This document shows, piece by piece, positions 1-8,640 of a DNA stretch of 64,000 nucleotides. Numbering within the stretch: position 1 is the first letter of the stretch; every line of letters starts with the position of its first letter. The notes under the pieces are model-generated. The model did not search any database. It saw nothing but the letters and a program-made list of their open reading frames with translations, and had not been told where the DNA came from. The stretch comes from Verrucomicrobia bacterium UBA1183 (lineage in GTDB: Bacteria; Verrucomicrobiota; Verrucomicrobiia; Opitutales; UBA9783). A program made the position numbers and the translations under genes. The DNA lies in NCBI GenBank assembly GCA_002309885.1, contig DBYP01000018.1, positions 62,001 through 126,000 on the forward strand, given 5' to 3'.

Positions 1-675
1 TAATGTTTTTTCGCGCGGATCTTCAATCCGGAAACAAATGAGATCATGGTGATGACTCAAACGTGATAGATTTTTAATCGTTTTTTCAGGAATATCCTTT
101 TGGGAATGGATGAAATCAGAAATCAAACATACAATGGCTTTCTTTTTAATCATCTGCCCAATTTGTTCCAAGCAAGCATTCAAATTTGTGGCTTCGTTCT
201 GGGGCTTGAAGAACAAAGCTTCGCGGATCAAGCGTAGAAGCTGTTGACGTCCTTTTTGAGGAGGAATATACTTTTCGACACGATCCGAAAAAAGGATAAG
301 TCCAACCTTATCATTGTTTTTTAGAGCTGAAAAAGCCAAAATGCCAGCAATTTCGGTAGCAAATTCGCGTTTAGATTGATCGGTAGTTCCACAAGCTGTT
401 GAGCCGCTGACGTCAATTGCCAACAGCAGTGTAAGTTCACGTTCTTCTCGAAATATTTTTACGAAAGGCTGTCCCAGTTTTGCAGATGAGTTCCAGTCAA
501 TAAAGCGAATTTCATCGCCTGGAATGTAAGCGCGAATTTCTTCAAAGTTTACCCCTTGGCCCTTGAAAACACTGTGGTACGAACCCGTTAGAGAATTTGA
601 GGTTTCTTTACGGGTTTTCAATTCAATGGCGCGCACTTTTTGCAGCATCGCGCGAACTTTGGCTTCTTCAATCAT
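1..675 (-). CDS. DUF58 domain protein (partial, C-terminus outside window)
   Basis: The reading frame stays open to the left edge, so about 225 N-terminal residues are visible and the C-terminus is missing. It contains the DUF58 hallmark region (GDEIRFIDWNSSAK at about residues 52-65) followed by a von Willebrand A-like fold beginning LLAIDVSGSTA, a MIDAS-type DxSxS metal site. The ATG overlaps the stop of the upstream MoxR gene as TGATG, so the two are translationally coupled. MoxR-DUF58 pairs are a standard arrangement; the MoxR ATPase is thought to act as a chaperone for vWA partners in envelope stress or metal-insertion systems. The exact substrate cannot be told from sequence. Confidence 0.88.
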   Translation of the reverse strand, partial: MIEEAKVRAMLQKVRAIELKTRKETSNSLTGSYHSVFKGQGVNFEEIRAYIPGDEIRFIDWNSSAKLGQPFVKIFREERELTLLLAIDVSGSTACGTTDQSKREFATEIAGILAFSALKNNDKVGLILFSDRVEKYIPPQKGRQQLLRLIREALFFKPQNEATNLNACLEQIGQMIKKKAIVCLISDFIHSQKDIPEKTIKNLSRLSHHHDLICFRIEDPREKTL

Positions 676-1688
676 CAGGGAACCGGGACCGTTTCCAGAA
701 TTTTTTCGATAATTTGATCGCTGGTAATTTCCTCTGCTTCCGCTTCATAGGATAAGCCGATACGGTGCCTCAAAACGCTCAGAGCCATAGCCTTGACGTC
801 TTGTGGGATAACGTAGCCGCGATGTTTTAAGAATGCCCAAGTCTTGGCGGCAATCGTTAACGCAATGGTGGCACGTGGAGAGGCGCCAAAACGCAGTAGA
901 TTCTTAATATCGAGATGATATTGTTCCGGTGTGCGTGTAGCATAAATCAAATGTACGATGTAATCTTTGATTTTATCGTCCATGTAAATCTTATCAATCC
1001 ACTGACGACTTTCGAAGATTTCCTGTGCCGAAAGAATGGCTTGCGGCTCCTGGGGTGTTTGCAGCGTGCTCTTAGCTTCCAAAATCTTTCGTTCCTCATT
1101 CCAAGACGGATAGTTCACGGTCAACTTCAGCATGAAACGATCCACTTGAGCTTCCGGTAAGGAGTAAGTTCCTTCCTGTTCCACCGGATTTTGGGTCGCA
1201 AGTACAAAAAATGGATTGTCTAATTTGTACGTCGTTTCTCCCAGGGTGACTTGGCGCTCTTGCATACCTTCCAACAGGGCGCTCTGAACCTTTGAAGGCG
1301 CACGATTGATTTCATCTGCAAGCAGGATGTTGGTGAAGATAGGCCCTTTCTTGGTGGTAAAATCACCCGAAACAGGGTTGTAAATGAGCGTTCCAATAAT
1401 GTCCGAAGGTAATAAATCTGGGGTAAATTGGATGCGCTTAAAATCCAGCTTAAAGATTTGGGCGACTGTTTTTATAAGCAATGTTTTTGCCAATCCAGGC
1501 AAACCTTCAAGTAGAATGTGGCCGTTCCCCAGCAAACCGACGAGCAGGTGATCAACAATGTTCTTATTGCCGATGATAACCTTGCTGATTTCGGCCTTCA
1601 ATAACTCTACCCAAGCTGTTTTTGTCTGAATTTCCTCATTTAATTCCGTCAAAGAAGACGGTTGTGTGTTTGAATCTAACATCTCCAT
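675..1688 (-). CDS. MoxR-family AAA+ ATPase
   Basis: A 337-residue AAA+ ATPase of the MoxR/RavA type. It shows a Walker A variant (LEGLPGLAKTLL), Walker B (ILLADEINRAP), sensor 1 (FVLATQNPVEQEG) and the arginine-finger region (LPEAQVDRFM), then the lid domain with SPRATIAL. The open frame runs further upstream to 1916, but that extension has no family similarity and would collide with the divergent gene at 1899. The ATG at 1688 (MEMLDSN) gives the usual family length. It is coupled by TGATG to the DUF58 gene and probably remodels that protein or a complex with it. No clear Shine-Dalgarno site is seen. Confidence 0.92.
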   Translation of the reverse strand: MEMLDSNTQPSSLTELNEEIQTKTAWVELLKAEISKVIIGNKNIVDHLLVGLLGNGHILLEGLPGLAKTLLIKTVAQIFKLDFKRIQFTPDLLPSDIIGTLIYNPVSGDFTTKKGPIFTNILLADEINRAPSKVQSALLEGMQERQVTLGETTYKLDNPFFVLATQNPVEQEGTYSLPEAQVDRFMLKLTVNYPSWNEERKILEAKSTLQTPQEPQAILSAQEIFESRQWIDKIYMDDKIKDYIVHLIYATRTPEQYHLDIKNLLRFGASPRATIALTIAAKTWAFLKHRGYVIPQDVKAMALSVLRHRIGLSYEAEAEEITSDQIIEKILETVPVP

Positions 1689-1898
1689 AACAAAGCAAGT
1701 GATACGGTAAAAAATTTTGAGCGTTTTGTCAATATTTTCGCGAAAGGAGATTACAATTTCAAGGTTGAAAACAAAAAGCTTCCTGTCTATTGGCTTTGTA
1801 AAAATTTTGTCTCTCTCGCTGTATTTTATAATTAAAGGTGTAATCGAATGCATTTTGGGGTTGCCAATGTAAGGAAAGAGACTTAATCTCTTAGGCAT

Positions 1899-2879
1899 AT
1901 GAAATACACGGGGCAAGCTTTGGTTTATCGAGGATATGGAGATCCAGAAGAGGTATTACGTTTAGAAGAACGGACAATTTCAGATATAGCCCCGAATCAG
2001 GTGCTTGTAAAGCGTTTGGCAAGTGTGATACATCCTTCCGATTTCGGAAAGATTCGCGGGACGTATGAGCGTTTGAGCCAGCTTCCAGCAGTTGCAGGAA
2101 GGGAAGGCATTGGTGAAATCTGCGAAGTGGGTAAAGCTGTTGAAAACTTAAAATGCGGCGCACATGTTCGAATTCCCGAGGATGTGGGAACATGGCAAGA
2201 TTACTGTGTTTTAGATGAGAATGATGTTATTTGTGTTCCGGCGGGTTTGTCGATAGAAACAGCTGCGCAAACTTTTATCAATCCACCGACGGCACTGCGA
2301 TTGTTAAATGATTTTGTTCCTTTGCGTTCGGGGGATTGGGTCGTTCAGAATGCAGCCAATTCTTGTGTGGGACGCTGTGTTATCCAGTTGGCAAAGGTTT
2401 ATGGCTATAAAACAATCAATGTGGTTCGAGATGTAGCTCAAGCACAATCATTGATGGCCATGGGTGCAAATTGTGTTATAAGGCAAGATGCCTTAAAATC
2501 TATCAGAAATTTTACCGATGGAGCGCTTCCGGTATTGGCATTGAACTCGGTAGGTGGCGAATCCGCACTGGAATTGATAAAGGCTTTAGCAGACAACGGA
2601 ACTATGGTTACGTTTGGAGCTATGACGAGCGACAAAGTGCGATTCCCGACAAGAGAACTGATATTTAAAAATATACAGCTAAGGGGCTTTTGGATGGATC
2701 GATGGATTCGTTTGCGGCCAAAATTAGAGTATAATGCCTGTTTATGGCAAATTTTCAGTTTGTTACAAAGCAAAAAATTGGTGTTGCCTTGCGCTGAGAC
2801 CTATCCTCTTTCTCAATGGCAAACCGCATTGGAGAAGTCGCAACAATCTAACCTGAACGGAAAGATATTGTTCGTTTGA
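1899..2879 (+). CDS. MECR-like 2-enoyl thioester reductase / zinc-less MDR oxidoreductase
   Basis: A 326-residue medium-chain dehydrogenase/reductase. The N-terminal GroES-like part holds VIHPSDFGKIRGTY and AGREGIGEI; the Rossmann part has WVVQNAANSCVGRCVIQLAK and TINVVRD. These closely recall the mitochondrial trans-2-enoyl-CoA/ACP reductase (MECR/Etr1), whose motif is NAANSGVG with Cys here in place of Gly. It likely reduces enoyl thioesters with NADPH. It lies two bases upstream of radC and a little before fabZ-fabI, so a lipid role is plausible, although a general quinone-oxidoreductase annotation cannot be excluded. Confidence 0.75.
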   Translation: MKYTGQALVYRGYGDPEEVLRLEERTISDIAPNQVLVKRLASVIHPSDFGKIRGTYERLSQLPAVAGREGIGEICEVGKAVENLKCGAHVRIPEDVGTWQDYCVLDENDVICVPAGLSIETAAQTFINPPTALRLLNDFVPLRSGDWVVQNAANSCVGRCVIQLAKVYGYKTINVVRDVAQAQSLMAMGANCVIRQDALKSIRNFTDGALPVLALNSVGGESALELIKALADNGTMVTFGAMTSDKVRFPTRELIFKNIQLRGFWMDRWIRLRPKLEYNACLWQIFSLLQSKKLVLPCAETYPLSQWQTALEKSQQSNLNGKILFV

Positions 2880-2880
2880 T

Positions 2881-3564
2881 ATGAAAAATGACCTTACCGG
2901 ACATCGAGAACGCTTGAGAGAAAGATTCTTAAAGACCGGTTTTAGTGGTTTTGCGGAACATGAAGTTTTAGAGTTACTTCTTACGTTGTGCATCCCACGC
3001 AAAGATGTCAAAGGTTTGGCGAAAGCATTGCTTCAAAAGTTTGGTTCGCTCCGTTGTGTATTTGAAGCCAGTCCGGAAGAGTTAGAAAGCGTTCCTGGAA
3101 TCGGAAAAACTTCTGCGGTTTGTATTGCTTTAATTCGAGATTTTGCAAGTTATTATCTGCAGCAAAAAACGACACAGCAGGTACTATTTAGCAACAATGC
3201 TTCTTTGGTAGCATTTTGGAAATCAAGGCTCATGGGATTGAAGCATGAAGTGGTAGAAGTCGCTTATTTGGATGCCTCTTATCGTTTGATGCAAGACGGT
3301 ATTGAGCGTTTGGAGGAGGGCTTTATTACACGGACCCACCTGCAAATTCGGAAGGTATTGACTTCAGCTTTGAAGCGGGAAGCCAGCAACATCATCATTG
3401 CGCACAATCATCCGTCGGGTGATCCTAAACCTTCGCAAGCGGATCTTCAATTGACGCAAACACTGCAACATGTAGGCTATACGTTACAGATACGTTTATT
3501 GGATCATATCATTATCGCAAAAGATAATTTTTACTCGTTTCGACAAGAGGGGTTCCTAGAGTGA
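2881..3564 (+). CDS. radC: RadC/JAB-domain DNA repair-like protein
   Basis: 227 residues. An N-terminal helix-hairpin-helix region (LESVPGIGKTSAVCIALI) is followed by a JAB/MPN domain with the JAMM metal motif HNHPSGDPKPSQAD. This is the standard RadC architecture and length. The biochemical function of RadC is unsettled, although a metallohydrolase or DNA-associated role is assumed. It starts one base after the stop of the MDR gene, so the two are probably co-transcribed. The stop codon TGA lies inside the left end of an interspersed repeat (starts 3557), so the last residues Leu-Glu and the stop are repeat sequence. Confidence 0.93.
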   Translation: MKNDLTGHRERLRERFLKTGFSGFAEHEVLELLLTLCIPRKDVKGLAKALLQKFGSLRCVFEASPEELESVPGIGKTSAVCIALIRDFASYYLQQKTTQQVLFSNNASLVAFWKSRLMGLKHEVVEVAYLDASYRLMQDGIERLEEGFITRTHLQIRKVLTSALKREASNIIIAHNHPSGDPKPSQADLQLTQTLQHVGYTLQIRLLDHIIIAKDNFYSFRQEGFLE

Positions 3565-3764
3565 GTCTACGGAAGATAAAAAATTTATAAGTAAGGGAAT
3601 TTTTTGAAAAAAGCTTCCCTTAAACCCTCAAAAACTTTCATAATTTTGCAACAATGTTGCAAAATGAGTGGGGTGCAGGGTCTCTGCCCTGCTTTTGAGA
3701 GGGGTTGGGAGAGCTTTTGCAAAAGATCTCTCAAAACAATGATAATTTGAACAGACTCTGCCTA
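3557..3764 (+). repeat. MITE-like interspersed repeat, copy 1 (forward, full length)
   Basis: Left end TAGAGTGAGTCTACGGAAG and right end ACTCTGCCTA form imperfect terminal inverted repeats. Inside are, in order, the four hairpins of the family: an AAGGGAA..TTCCCTT stem, the palindrome TTTTGCAACAATGTTGCAAAA shortened at its ends, a GCAGGG..CCCTGC stem, and a TTTTGCAAAAGATC-type stem near the end. It fills the gap between radC and fabZ and overlaps the end of radC. Confidence 0.85.
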
Positions 3765-3816
3765 GAATAATGGTATTTAGAGTTGCATTTTTTGTGGTAT
3801 GCTTTAAAAGTTGAAT

Positions 3817-4278
3817 ATGTCCATGAAAGAAATTGTTCCTGAGGCGATTGTTTTAAATTCCATTCCGCACAGACCTCCGTTTTTGTTTGTTGACCGGGTG
3901 ATTGAGCTTTCCGACGATAAGATTATTGCCGAGCGTAAACTCAAAGCGGATGAGTTCTTTTTTAAGGGTCATTACCCGCAAATGGCGTTGATGCCAGGCG
4001 TATTGATGTGTGAAGCTATATTCCAAACGGCAGGCGTTTTCATGAGCCAGAAGCTTTTAAAGGGTACCGACATTTCCGGGAAAGTTCCTGTTCTAACCCG
4101 TGTCGAATCCGCTAAATTTAAGCGTATGGCCTTCCCGGGCGACACATTGCTTTTGGAAGCCGTGTTTACGCAAAAGATAAAGGACTTTTATTTTTTCAAA
4201 GGTACTGCGAGAAAAGACGGGCAGATATTGGTAACCATTGAATTTGTTTTAGGTTTGGTTCCGGTTGAAGGGCTATGA
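3817..4278 (+). CDS. fabZ: 3-hydroxyacyl-[ACP] dehydratase FabZ
   Basis: A hot-dog fold dehydratase of about 153 residues. It has IPHRPPFLFVDRV at the N-terminus, the active-site His in GHYPQ and the catalytic Glu in PGVLMCEAIFQTAG. It removes water from 3-hydroxyacyl-ACP in type II fatty acid synthesis. Start choice is uncertain: TTG 3811, ATG 3817 and ATG 3823 are all in frame and none has a good Shine-Dalgarno site. The stop overlaps the start of the next gene by four bases (ATGA), pairing it with an enoyl-ACP reductase that carries out the following step. Confidence 0.92.
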   Translation: MSMKEIVPEAIVLNSIPHRPPFLFVDRVIELSDDKIIAERKLKADEFFFKGHYPQMALMPGVLMCEAIFQTAGVFMSQKLLKGTDISGKVPVLTRVESAKFKRMAFPGDTLLLEAVFTQKIKDFYFFKGTARKDGQILVTIEFVLGLVPVEGL

Positions 4279-5066
4279 GTTTATTGAATTTTAGCGAAAA
4301 AACGTTTCTCGTTTTCGGTGTTGCCAATCGAAAGAGCATCGCGTGGTTCGTGGGTAAAACGCTGGAACAGTCCGGTGCGAACGTGCTTTATTCAGTACGT
4401 TCAGATAAACGCAAAACCGAGTTGTCGCGTTGGTTAAATCCGGAAAACATCTTCGTTTGCGATGTCGAGCAAGAATCGGAAATCGAGTGTTTAAAACAGT
4501 CTTTGGAAGCGCGTAATGTTCGTTTGGATGGTATCTTACACTCCTTGGCTTTTGCGAATTTTTCCGAAGGTTTCAAGCTCTTTTATGAGACCCAACGCAA
4601 GGATTTCTTGCAAGCGGTTGAAATTTCCTGTTTTTCGCTGGTGGAGATTTCCAAGCACCTAAAAACGTTGTTAAATCCTAGTGCTTCCGTCGTAACCATA
4701 GGAATTTCTTCGCAAGTTACGGCAATTCATTACGGTTATATGTCGCCCATAAAAGCCGCATTGGAAAGCACGGTACGATTTTTGGCGAAATCTTTCAGTT
4801 TAGATACCGAAGTCCGCTTTAATTGTGTTGGCTCAGGGCCCTTGAAAACAAGCGCATCGGCAGGCATTCCTGGGTTTTTGAAAAACTATTTGTTCGCGGA
4901 AAAAATGACGTTGCGTAAGCGGGCTTTAGAGACGCAAGAAGTTGCCAATACCGCATTGTTTCTGCTAAGTCCGATGTCGAGCGGCATCAATGGACAAACG
5001 ATCGTCGTAAATGCCGGAATGGATTTCAATTATTTCGATGAAGCTATTGTAGAAAAGGCGGTTTGA
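4275..5066 (+). CDS. fabI: Enoyl-[ACP] reductase, FabI type
   Basis: A 263-residue short-chain dehydrogenase. Features typical of FabI are the modified nucleotide loop GVANRKSIAW, the HSLAFA segment, and a Tyr..Lys active site in HYGYMSPIKAALES, followed by NCVGSGPLKTSAS and GINGQTIVVNAG at the C-terminus. It catalyses the last reduction in each round of fatty acid elongation with NAD(P)H. It overlaps fabZ by four bases and is followed immediately (no gap) by gpsA, so fabZ-fabI-gpsA form an apparent membrane-lipid operon. Confidence 0.9.
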   Translation: MSLLNFSEKTFLVFGVANRKSIAWFVGKTLEQSGANVLYSVRSDKRKTELSRWLNPENIFVCDVEQESEIECLKQSLEARNVRLDGILHSLAFANFSEGFKLFYETQRKDFLQAVEISCFSLVEISKHLKTLLNPSASVVTIGISSQVTAIHYGYMSPIKAALESTVRFLAKSFSLDTEVRFNCVGSGPLKTSASAGIPGFLKNYLFAEKMTLRKRALETQEVANTALFLLSPMSSGINGQTIVVNAGMDFNYFDEAIVEKAV

Positions 5067-6053
5067 ATGTCAGGCGTAAACTACATAGTCATGGGCGCGG
5101 GAGCATGGGGAACTGCAATGGCTATCCATCTTTCGAAGTGTGGCCATCGCGTTGTTTTGGTTCCAAGAGATGAAGCGAAAGCAGAGACGATTCGGCAACA
5201 CAATGAAAATATATTTCACTTGCCGGGAGTCGAGCTACCCAGTGCGATTACTGTCGATAGTCACTGGGAATCTCATATCGATGATACTACGGTTGTCTTT
5301 ATGGCATGTCCGACACAAGGTTTGATGGATTGCTGCAAGAAATTAGAGCTATGGGGCTCAAAAATTCAGCATGTCATCTCGTTGGTCAAAGGCCTCGATA
5401 GAACTTCTCTAAAAACCCCCTCTGAGCTTTTCAGAGAACTACTGCCTGAGGTTCGTTTTGCCTGCCTTTCGGGGCCAACTTATGCGCTAGAATTTGCACA
5501 AGGGAAGCATGCTGCCATGGTTTTAGCTTCAGAAAGCGACGTAACACATCTACAAAAAGCTATCAGCAATTCTTTTGTCCGCGTATACACCAGTAAGGAC
5601 TTGAAGGGTGTAGAATTAGGCGGCTGCTTGAAAAACATTTATGCCATCGGTTCGGGAATTCTAGAAGGTCTCCATCTGGGCGATAACGCGCGTGCAGCTT
5701 ACTTAACTCGGGCATTGAAAGAACTTTCCGTTTTAGGAACTTACTTGGGTGGGCACAAAGAAACCTTTTTCGGATTAAGCGGACTCGGCGATTTAATCGC
5801 AACCGCACAAGGCGTTTGGAGTCGCAATCGAACCTTCGGTTATGCCTTTGCAAGTGGACAAACGATCGAAAATTTGCTCAAAGAAAAGACCGTAGAAGGC
5901 TATTGGAGCGTCCAATGTTTTTACAAACTGTGTTCAGAAGTTTTGGATAAAGCACCCATATTAATGGCATTGCATAAAATATTATATCAGTCGGCACCGC
6001 TAAAGGATACCATCAATGCATTGATGCTACGAAGCTTGAAACAAGAGTTCTAG
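5067..6053 (+). CDS. gpsA: Glycerol-3-phosphate dehydrogenase [NAD(P)+]
   Basis: 328 residues beginning with the Rossmann motif VMGAGAWGTAMA. It carries CLSGPTYALEFAQ, the catalytic Lys context GVELGGCLKNIYAIGSG, the NARAAYLTRALKEL segment and FFGLSGLGDLIATAQG, all diagnostic of GpsA. It makes sn-glycerol 3-phosphate for phospholipid synthesis; the acyltransferase plsY lies at 50.1 kb. The TAG stop at 6051-6053 coincides with the first bases of a reverse-orientation copy of the interspersed repeat. Confidence 0.95.
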   Translation: MSGVNYIVMGAGAWGTAMAIHLSKCGHRVVLVPRDEAKAETIRQHNENIFHLPGVELPSAITVDSHWESHIDDTTVVFMACPTQGLMDCCKKLELWGSKIQHVISLVKGLDRTSLKTPSELFRELLPEVRFACLSGPTYALEFAQGKHAAMVLASESDVTHLQKAISNSFVRVYTSKDLKGVELGGCLKNIYAIGSGILEGLHLGDNARAAYLTRALKELSVLGTYLGGHKETFFGLSGLGDLIATAQGVWSRNRTFGYAFASGQTIENLLKEKTVEGYWSVQCFYKLCSEVLDKAPILMALHKILYQSAPLKDTINALMLRSLKQEF

Positions 6054-6195
6054 AATGATGACAAAAATTTTGAGAAATTTTTTGTAAAAAATCCCTCAAA
6101 CTCCCTTAAAACTTTTATGATTTTGCAACACTGTTGCAAAATAAGGAAAAAGTTTTTGAGGGTTCAAGGGAACTTTTTTCAAAAAGTTCTCTGTT
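6051..6195 (-). repeat. MITE-like interspersed repeat, copy 2 (reverse, internal deletion)
   Basis: Begins TAGAATGATGAC at the gpsA stop codon and continues with the terminal stem (TTTTTTGTAAAAAATCCCTC), the TTTTGCAACACTGTTGCAAA palindrome and the AAGGGAACTTTTTTCAAAAA stem. The GCAGGG hairpin is missing. It sits between two convergent genes, where its hairpins with T-runs could end transcription from both sides. Confidence 0.8.
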
Positions 6196-6210
6196 GCAAA
6201 AATCACCCTG

Positions 6211-7368
6211 TTAAGGCTTAGAAGAATTCTGCAATTTTCGAAAATTTTGCTCAATTAAAGGGAATCGCAGATAGAGAATGGAGCCCAAATTTTCTTTGCT
6301 TTCTATATCCAAATTGCCGTTGTGCTCTCGCATAACGCGTTGTATGATAAGCATTCCTATACCGTGCCCAAGTTCTTTCGTTGTTTGGTTTTGTGCGGTT
6401 GTCATGCGCATTGCTTGAGCTCCCGATATACCGCATCCCGAATCAGCACAGGCAACAATAAGGTGCGTATCATTCAAATAGCACGAAATTCGAATCCACC
6501 CATTGGAACCGATGGCTTCGATGGCATTTTTGATAACGTTGAATAAGGCTTGATGCACACGCGATGGATCTAAGTAAATAGGCGGTAAATTTCCTTTGAT
6601 ATCGAAATCGAGCGCAATATTGAGGTTGTCCAGTTGTGGTTTTACAAGATCTAGAACCTTATTTATAACCGGAACAATGCTTCCTTTTTGCAAGGAACAA
6701 CATTGAGGCCGAACCGCTTGCAAAAAGTGTTGCACAATCTCATCCAAACGATGAATTTCATTTTGACAAATCTGCAAAGATTGGGAAAGCTTATGGGTAT
6801 CGAATTTAGCATTCAGCGCCCGTTGCATCAACTGTAAATGGATTCCGATGGAATTTAGTGGATTGCCCAATTCATGCGCGACTTCAGAAGCAAGCTGTAC
6901 GATAGAATCTGTCTTTTCTTGATAAACTCGCTCTTCCGTTTTTTGCGTTTCCTGTGTAATATCTTGAATTAAAATGATGAACCGAATCGGCTGCTGTTCT
7001 TCTCGAAGAACTTGGACATGAATACGAACCTGCTTGTTTTCTGGATAGGATAGGGCCATTTCTTTTGAGGAAACATCCGGATATATATCTTCTGCCCGTG
7101 GTTCAAAAAAACTCTTTAGGTTCGGAAGCCAATGCCACAACGACGGAAGATTTTTATTTTCTTGAGGAAGTCCCAACAATAAACGTGCCGATTCATTGTA
7201 AAATTCGATATTGCCTTGCTTATCTACCAAAAGAACCGCCTCTTGCAAAAGATTGAATATGGAATGCAACAAACTACGTTCACGCTCTACATGTTGCAAT
7301 AGCTGACCAAACTCAACATTGCTCCGGTCAAAACGCTCATAAAGCTTATCGCGTGTACTCTTTTTCAT
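6211..7368 (-). CDS. PAS-domain sensor histidine kinase (NtrB-like)
   Basis: 385 residues: an N-terminal coiled coil, a PAS domain (about 38-150, with LLVDKQGNIEFYNESARLLL), HisKA with phospho-acceptor His in VAHELGNPLNS (about 165), and an HATPase domain with N box (NVIKNAIEAI), G1 (ADSGCGIS) and G2 (GHGIGM). There is no transmembrane segment, so it is cytosolic, as in NtrB. It lies six bases after the pseudopilin gene at the end of a minus-strand run that also holds a hybrid kinase and a response regulator, and may act in the same phosphorelay. Its signal is unknown. Confidence 0.9.
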   Translation of the reverse strand: MKKSTRDKLYERFDRSNVEFGQLLQHVERERSLLHSIFNLLQEAVLLVDKQGNIEFYNESARLLLGLPQENKNLPSLWHWLPNLKSFFEPRAEDIYPDVSSKEMALSYPENKQVRIHVQVLREEQQPIRFIILIQDITQETQKTEERVYQEKTDSIVQLASEVAHELGNPLNSIGIHLQLMQRALNAKFDTHKLSQSLQICQNEIHRLDEIVQHFLQAVRPQCCSLQKGSIVPVINKVLDLVKPQLDNLNIALDFDIKGNLPPIYLDPSRVHQALFNVIKNAIEAIGSNGWIRISCYLNDTHLIVACADSGCGISGAQAMRMTTAQNQTTKELGHGIGMLIIQRVMREHNGNLDIESKENLGSILYLRFPLIEQNFRKLQNSSKP

Positions 7369-7374
7369 CCTATT

Positions 7375-7833
7375 TTAATTACAATTAGAATAGGTCTGTA
7401 AAATATAAAAATAGGTCCCTGTATTATCCACACAACATAATCCCTGCATCTTTTTTTCAAGGATATCGGCTTCAAAAGAAATAAAGCTACAGTCTTGTTT
7501 AACAGCTACAAAAGACAGGTCCCCGCAAAGCATTCCCCACCATGCTCCTCCCTCAAGGATTTTAGAATTTTCCGGCTTGAAAGGATACCAGAAAGGCTTG
7601 AGCGCATTAAAATTATCGCAAGCTAACGCTGAAAGCTCAATAGGTGGAAGATGACCGTGTACTTCTTTGTAGGATAAAATCGCGGTACGCAGCAAGGAAA
7701 GCTCTTGAAGGAGGCTATCTACCCTGTGAGAATCGCGTGAATGTTTGAAACCGCTCAATCCCAAAATGGTCAGTGTCCCAACGATAAAAAGGACGACCAG
7801 TATCTCGATAAAAGTAAAAGCGTTTTTCTTCAT
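7375..7833 (-). CDS. Type II secretion/type IV pilus pseudopilin-like protein
   Basis: 152 residues with a class III signal sequence: a short basic leader, then FTFIEILVVLFIVGTLTIL with the Glu at +5 of the mature protein and a hydrophobic helix. Prepilin peptidase normally cuts after Gly; here the residue before Phe is Ala (KKNA/F), which is a tolerated but less common variant. The C-terminal part is Cys-rich (CGD, KQDCS, LCCVDN) and matches no pilin I can name. It sits three bases after gpmA and six before the kinase gene. It could be a minor pseudopilin of a T2SS, a pilus or a DNA-uptake apparatus; dprA is at 57 kb. Confidence 0.8.
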   Translation of the reverse strand: MKKNAFTFIEILVVLFIVGTLTILGLSGFKHSRDSHRVDSLLQELSLLRTAILSYKEVHGHLPPIELSALACDNFNALKPFWYPFKPENSKILEGGAWWGMLCGDLSFVAVKQDCSFISFEADILEKKMQGLCCVDNTGTYFYILQTYSNCN

Positions 7834-7836
7834 GTT

Positions 7837-8583
7837 TTATTGCTTTTTACCTTGGTTTGCAACCGCTTGCTGAGCTTTAGCAATGGCCTCCGCATCCCCC
7901 AAATAATAGTGCTTTATGGGCGTTAAATCGTCGTTTAATTCGTAAACGAGAGGTATCCCGGTTGGGATATTCAATTGAACGATGGCGTCATTGGACATGT
8001 TGTCCAGATACTGAACCAAAGCCCGCAGGGAATTACCGTGCGCAACAATGATAATCTGATTTCCTGCTTGAATTGCAGGTGCTAAGGTCGATTTCCAATA
8101 AGGCAATAGGCGTGTTAGCGTATCTTTCAAACATTCCCCTTTGGGCATCTGCTGTGCCGGGATATGCTTGTAACGCGGATCTCTTCCGGGGAAACGCTCA
8201 TCATCTTCGGTGAGTGCTGGCGGGCAAACATCGTAACTTCTGCGCCAAATTTTAACCTGCTGTTCACCGTATTTTTCGGCAGTTTCGGATTTATTAAGTC
8301 CCTGTAAAGCACCGTAATGCCGTTCATTCAGCTGCCAAGCGCGTTCTACGGGAATCCACATTAAATCCATTTCATCCAGTGTAATCCACAATGTTCGAAT
8401 GGCGCGCTTTAAAACAGAAGTATAAGCCCGATCAAATGTAAAATGATTTTCCTTTAGCAATTTGGCTGCACTCAACGCCTCTTGTTTTCCCTTTTCCGAC
8501 AAATCAACATCGGTCCATCCCGTAAAACGATTTTCTTGGTTCCAAACACTCTCTCCATGCCTCAATAACACTAAACGCTTCAT
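7837..8583 (-). CDS. gpmA: 2,3-bisphosphoglycerate-dependent phosphoglycerate mutase
   Basis: 248 residues from the ATG at 8583 ([12 protein letters not shown]); the six-codon upstream extension is not needed for the fold. The phospho-histidine motif LRHGESVWN, the [11 protein letters not shown] segment, the [14 protein letters not shown] loop and the second His in [11 protein letters not shown] are all in place. It interconverts 3- and 2-phosphoglycerate in glycolysis. The location inside a signalling cluster looks like shared transcription rather than shared function. gapA is at 43.5 kb. Confidence 0.95.
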   Translation of the reverse strand: MKRLVLLRHGESVWNQENRFTGWTDVDLSEKGKQEALSAAKLLKENHFTFDRAYTSVLKRAIRTLWITLDEMDLMWIPVERAWQLNERHYGALQGLNKSETAEKYGEQQVKIWRRSYDVCPPALTEDDERFPGRDPRYKHIPAQQMPKGECLKDTLTRLLPYWKSTLAPAIQAGNQIIIVAHGNSLRALVQYLDNMSNDAIVQLNIPTGIPLVYELNDDLTPIKHYYLGDAEAIAKAQQAVANQGKKQ

Positions 8584-8640
8584 ACACTCAATAAAACACA
8601 AAAGAGTAGTAATGGCAAGAATAAATCCGACAAGAGTAGA

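Noticed and set aside
1689..1916. N-terminal extension of the MoxR protein in the longest frame
   Set aside because: It has no family similarity and overlaps the divergent gene start at 1899; the ATG at 1688 gives normal length.
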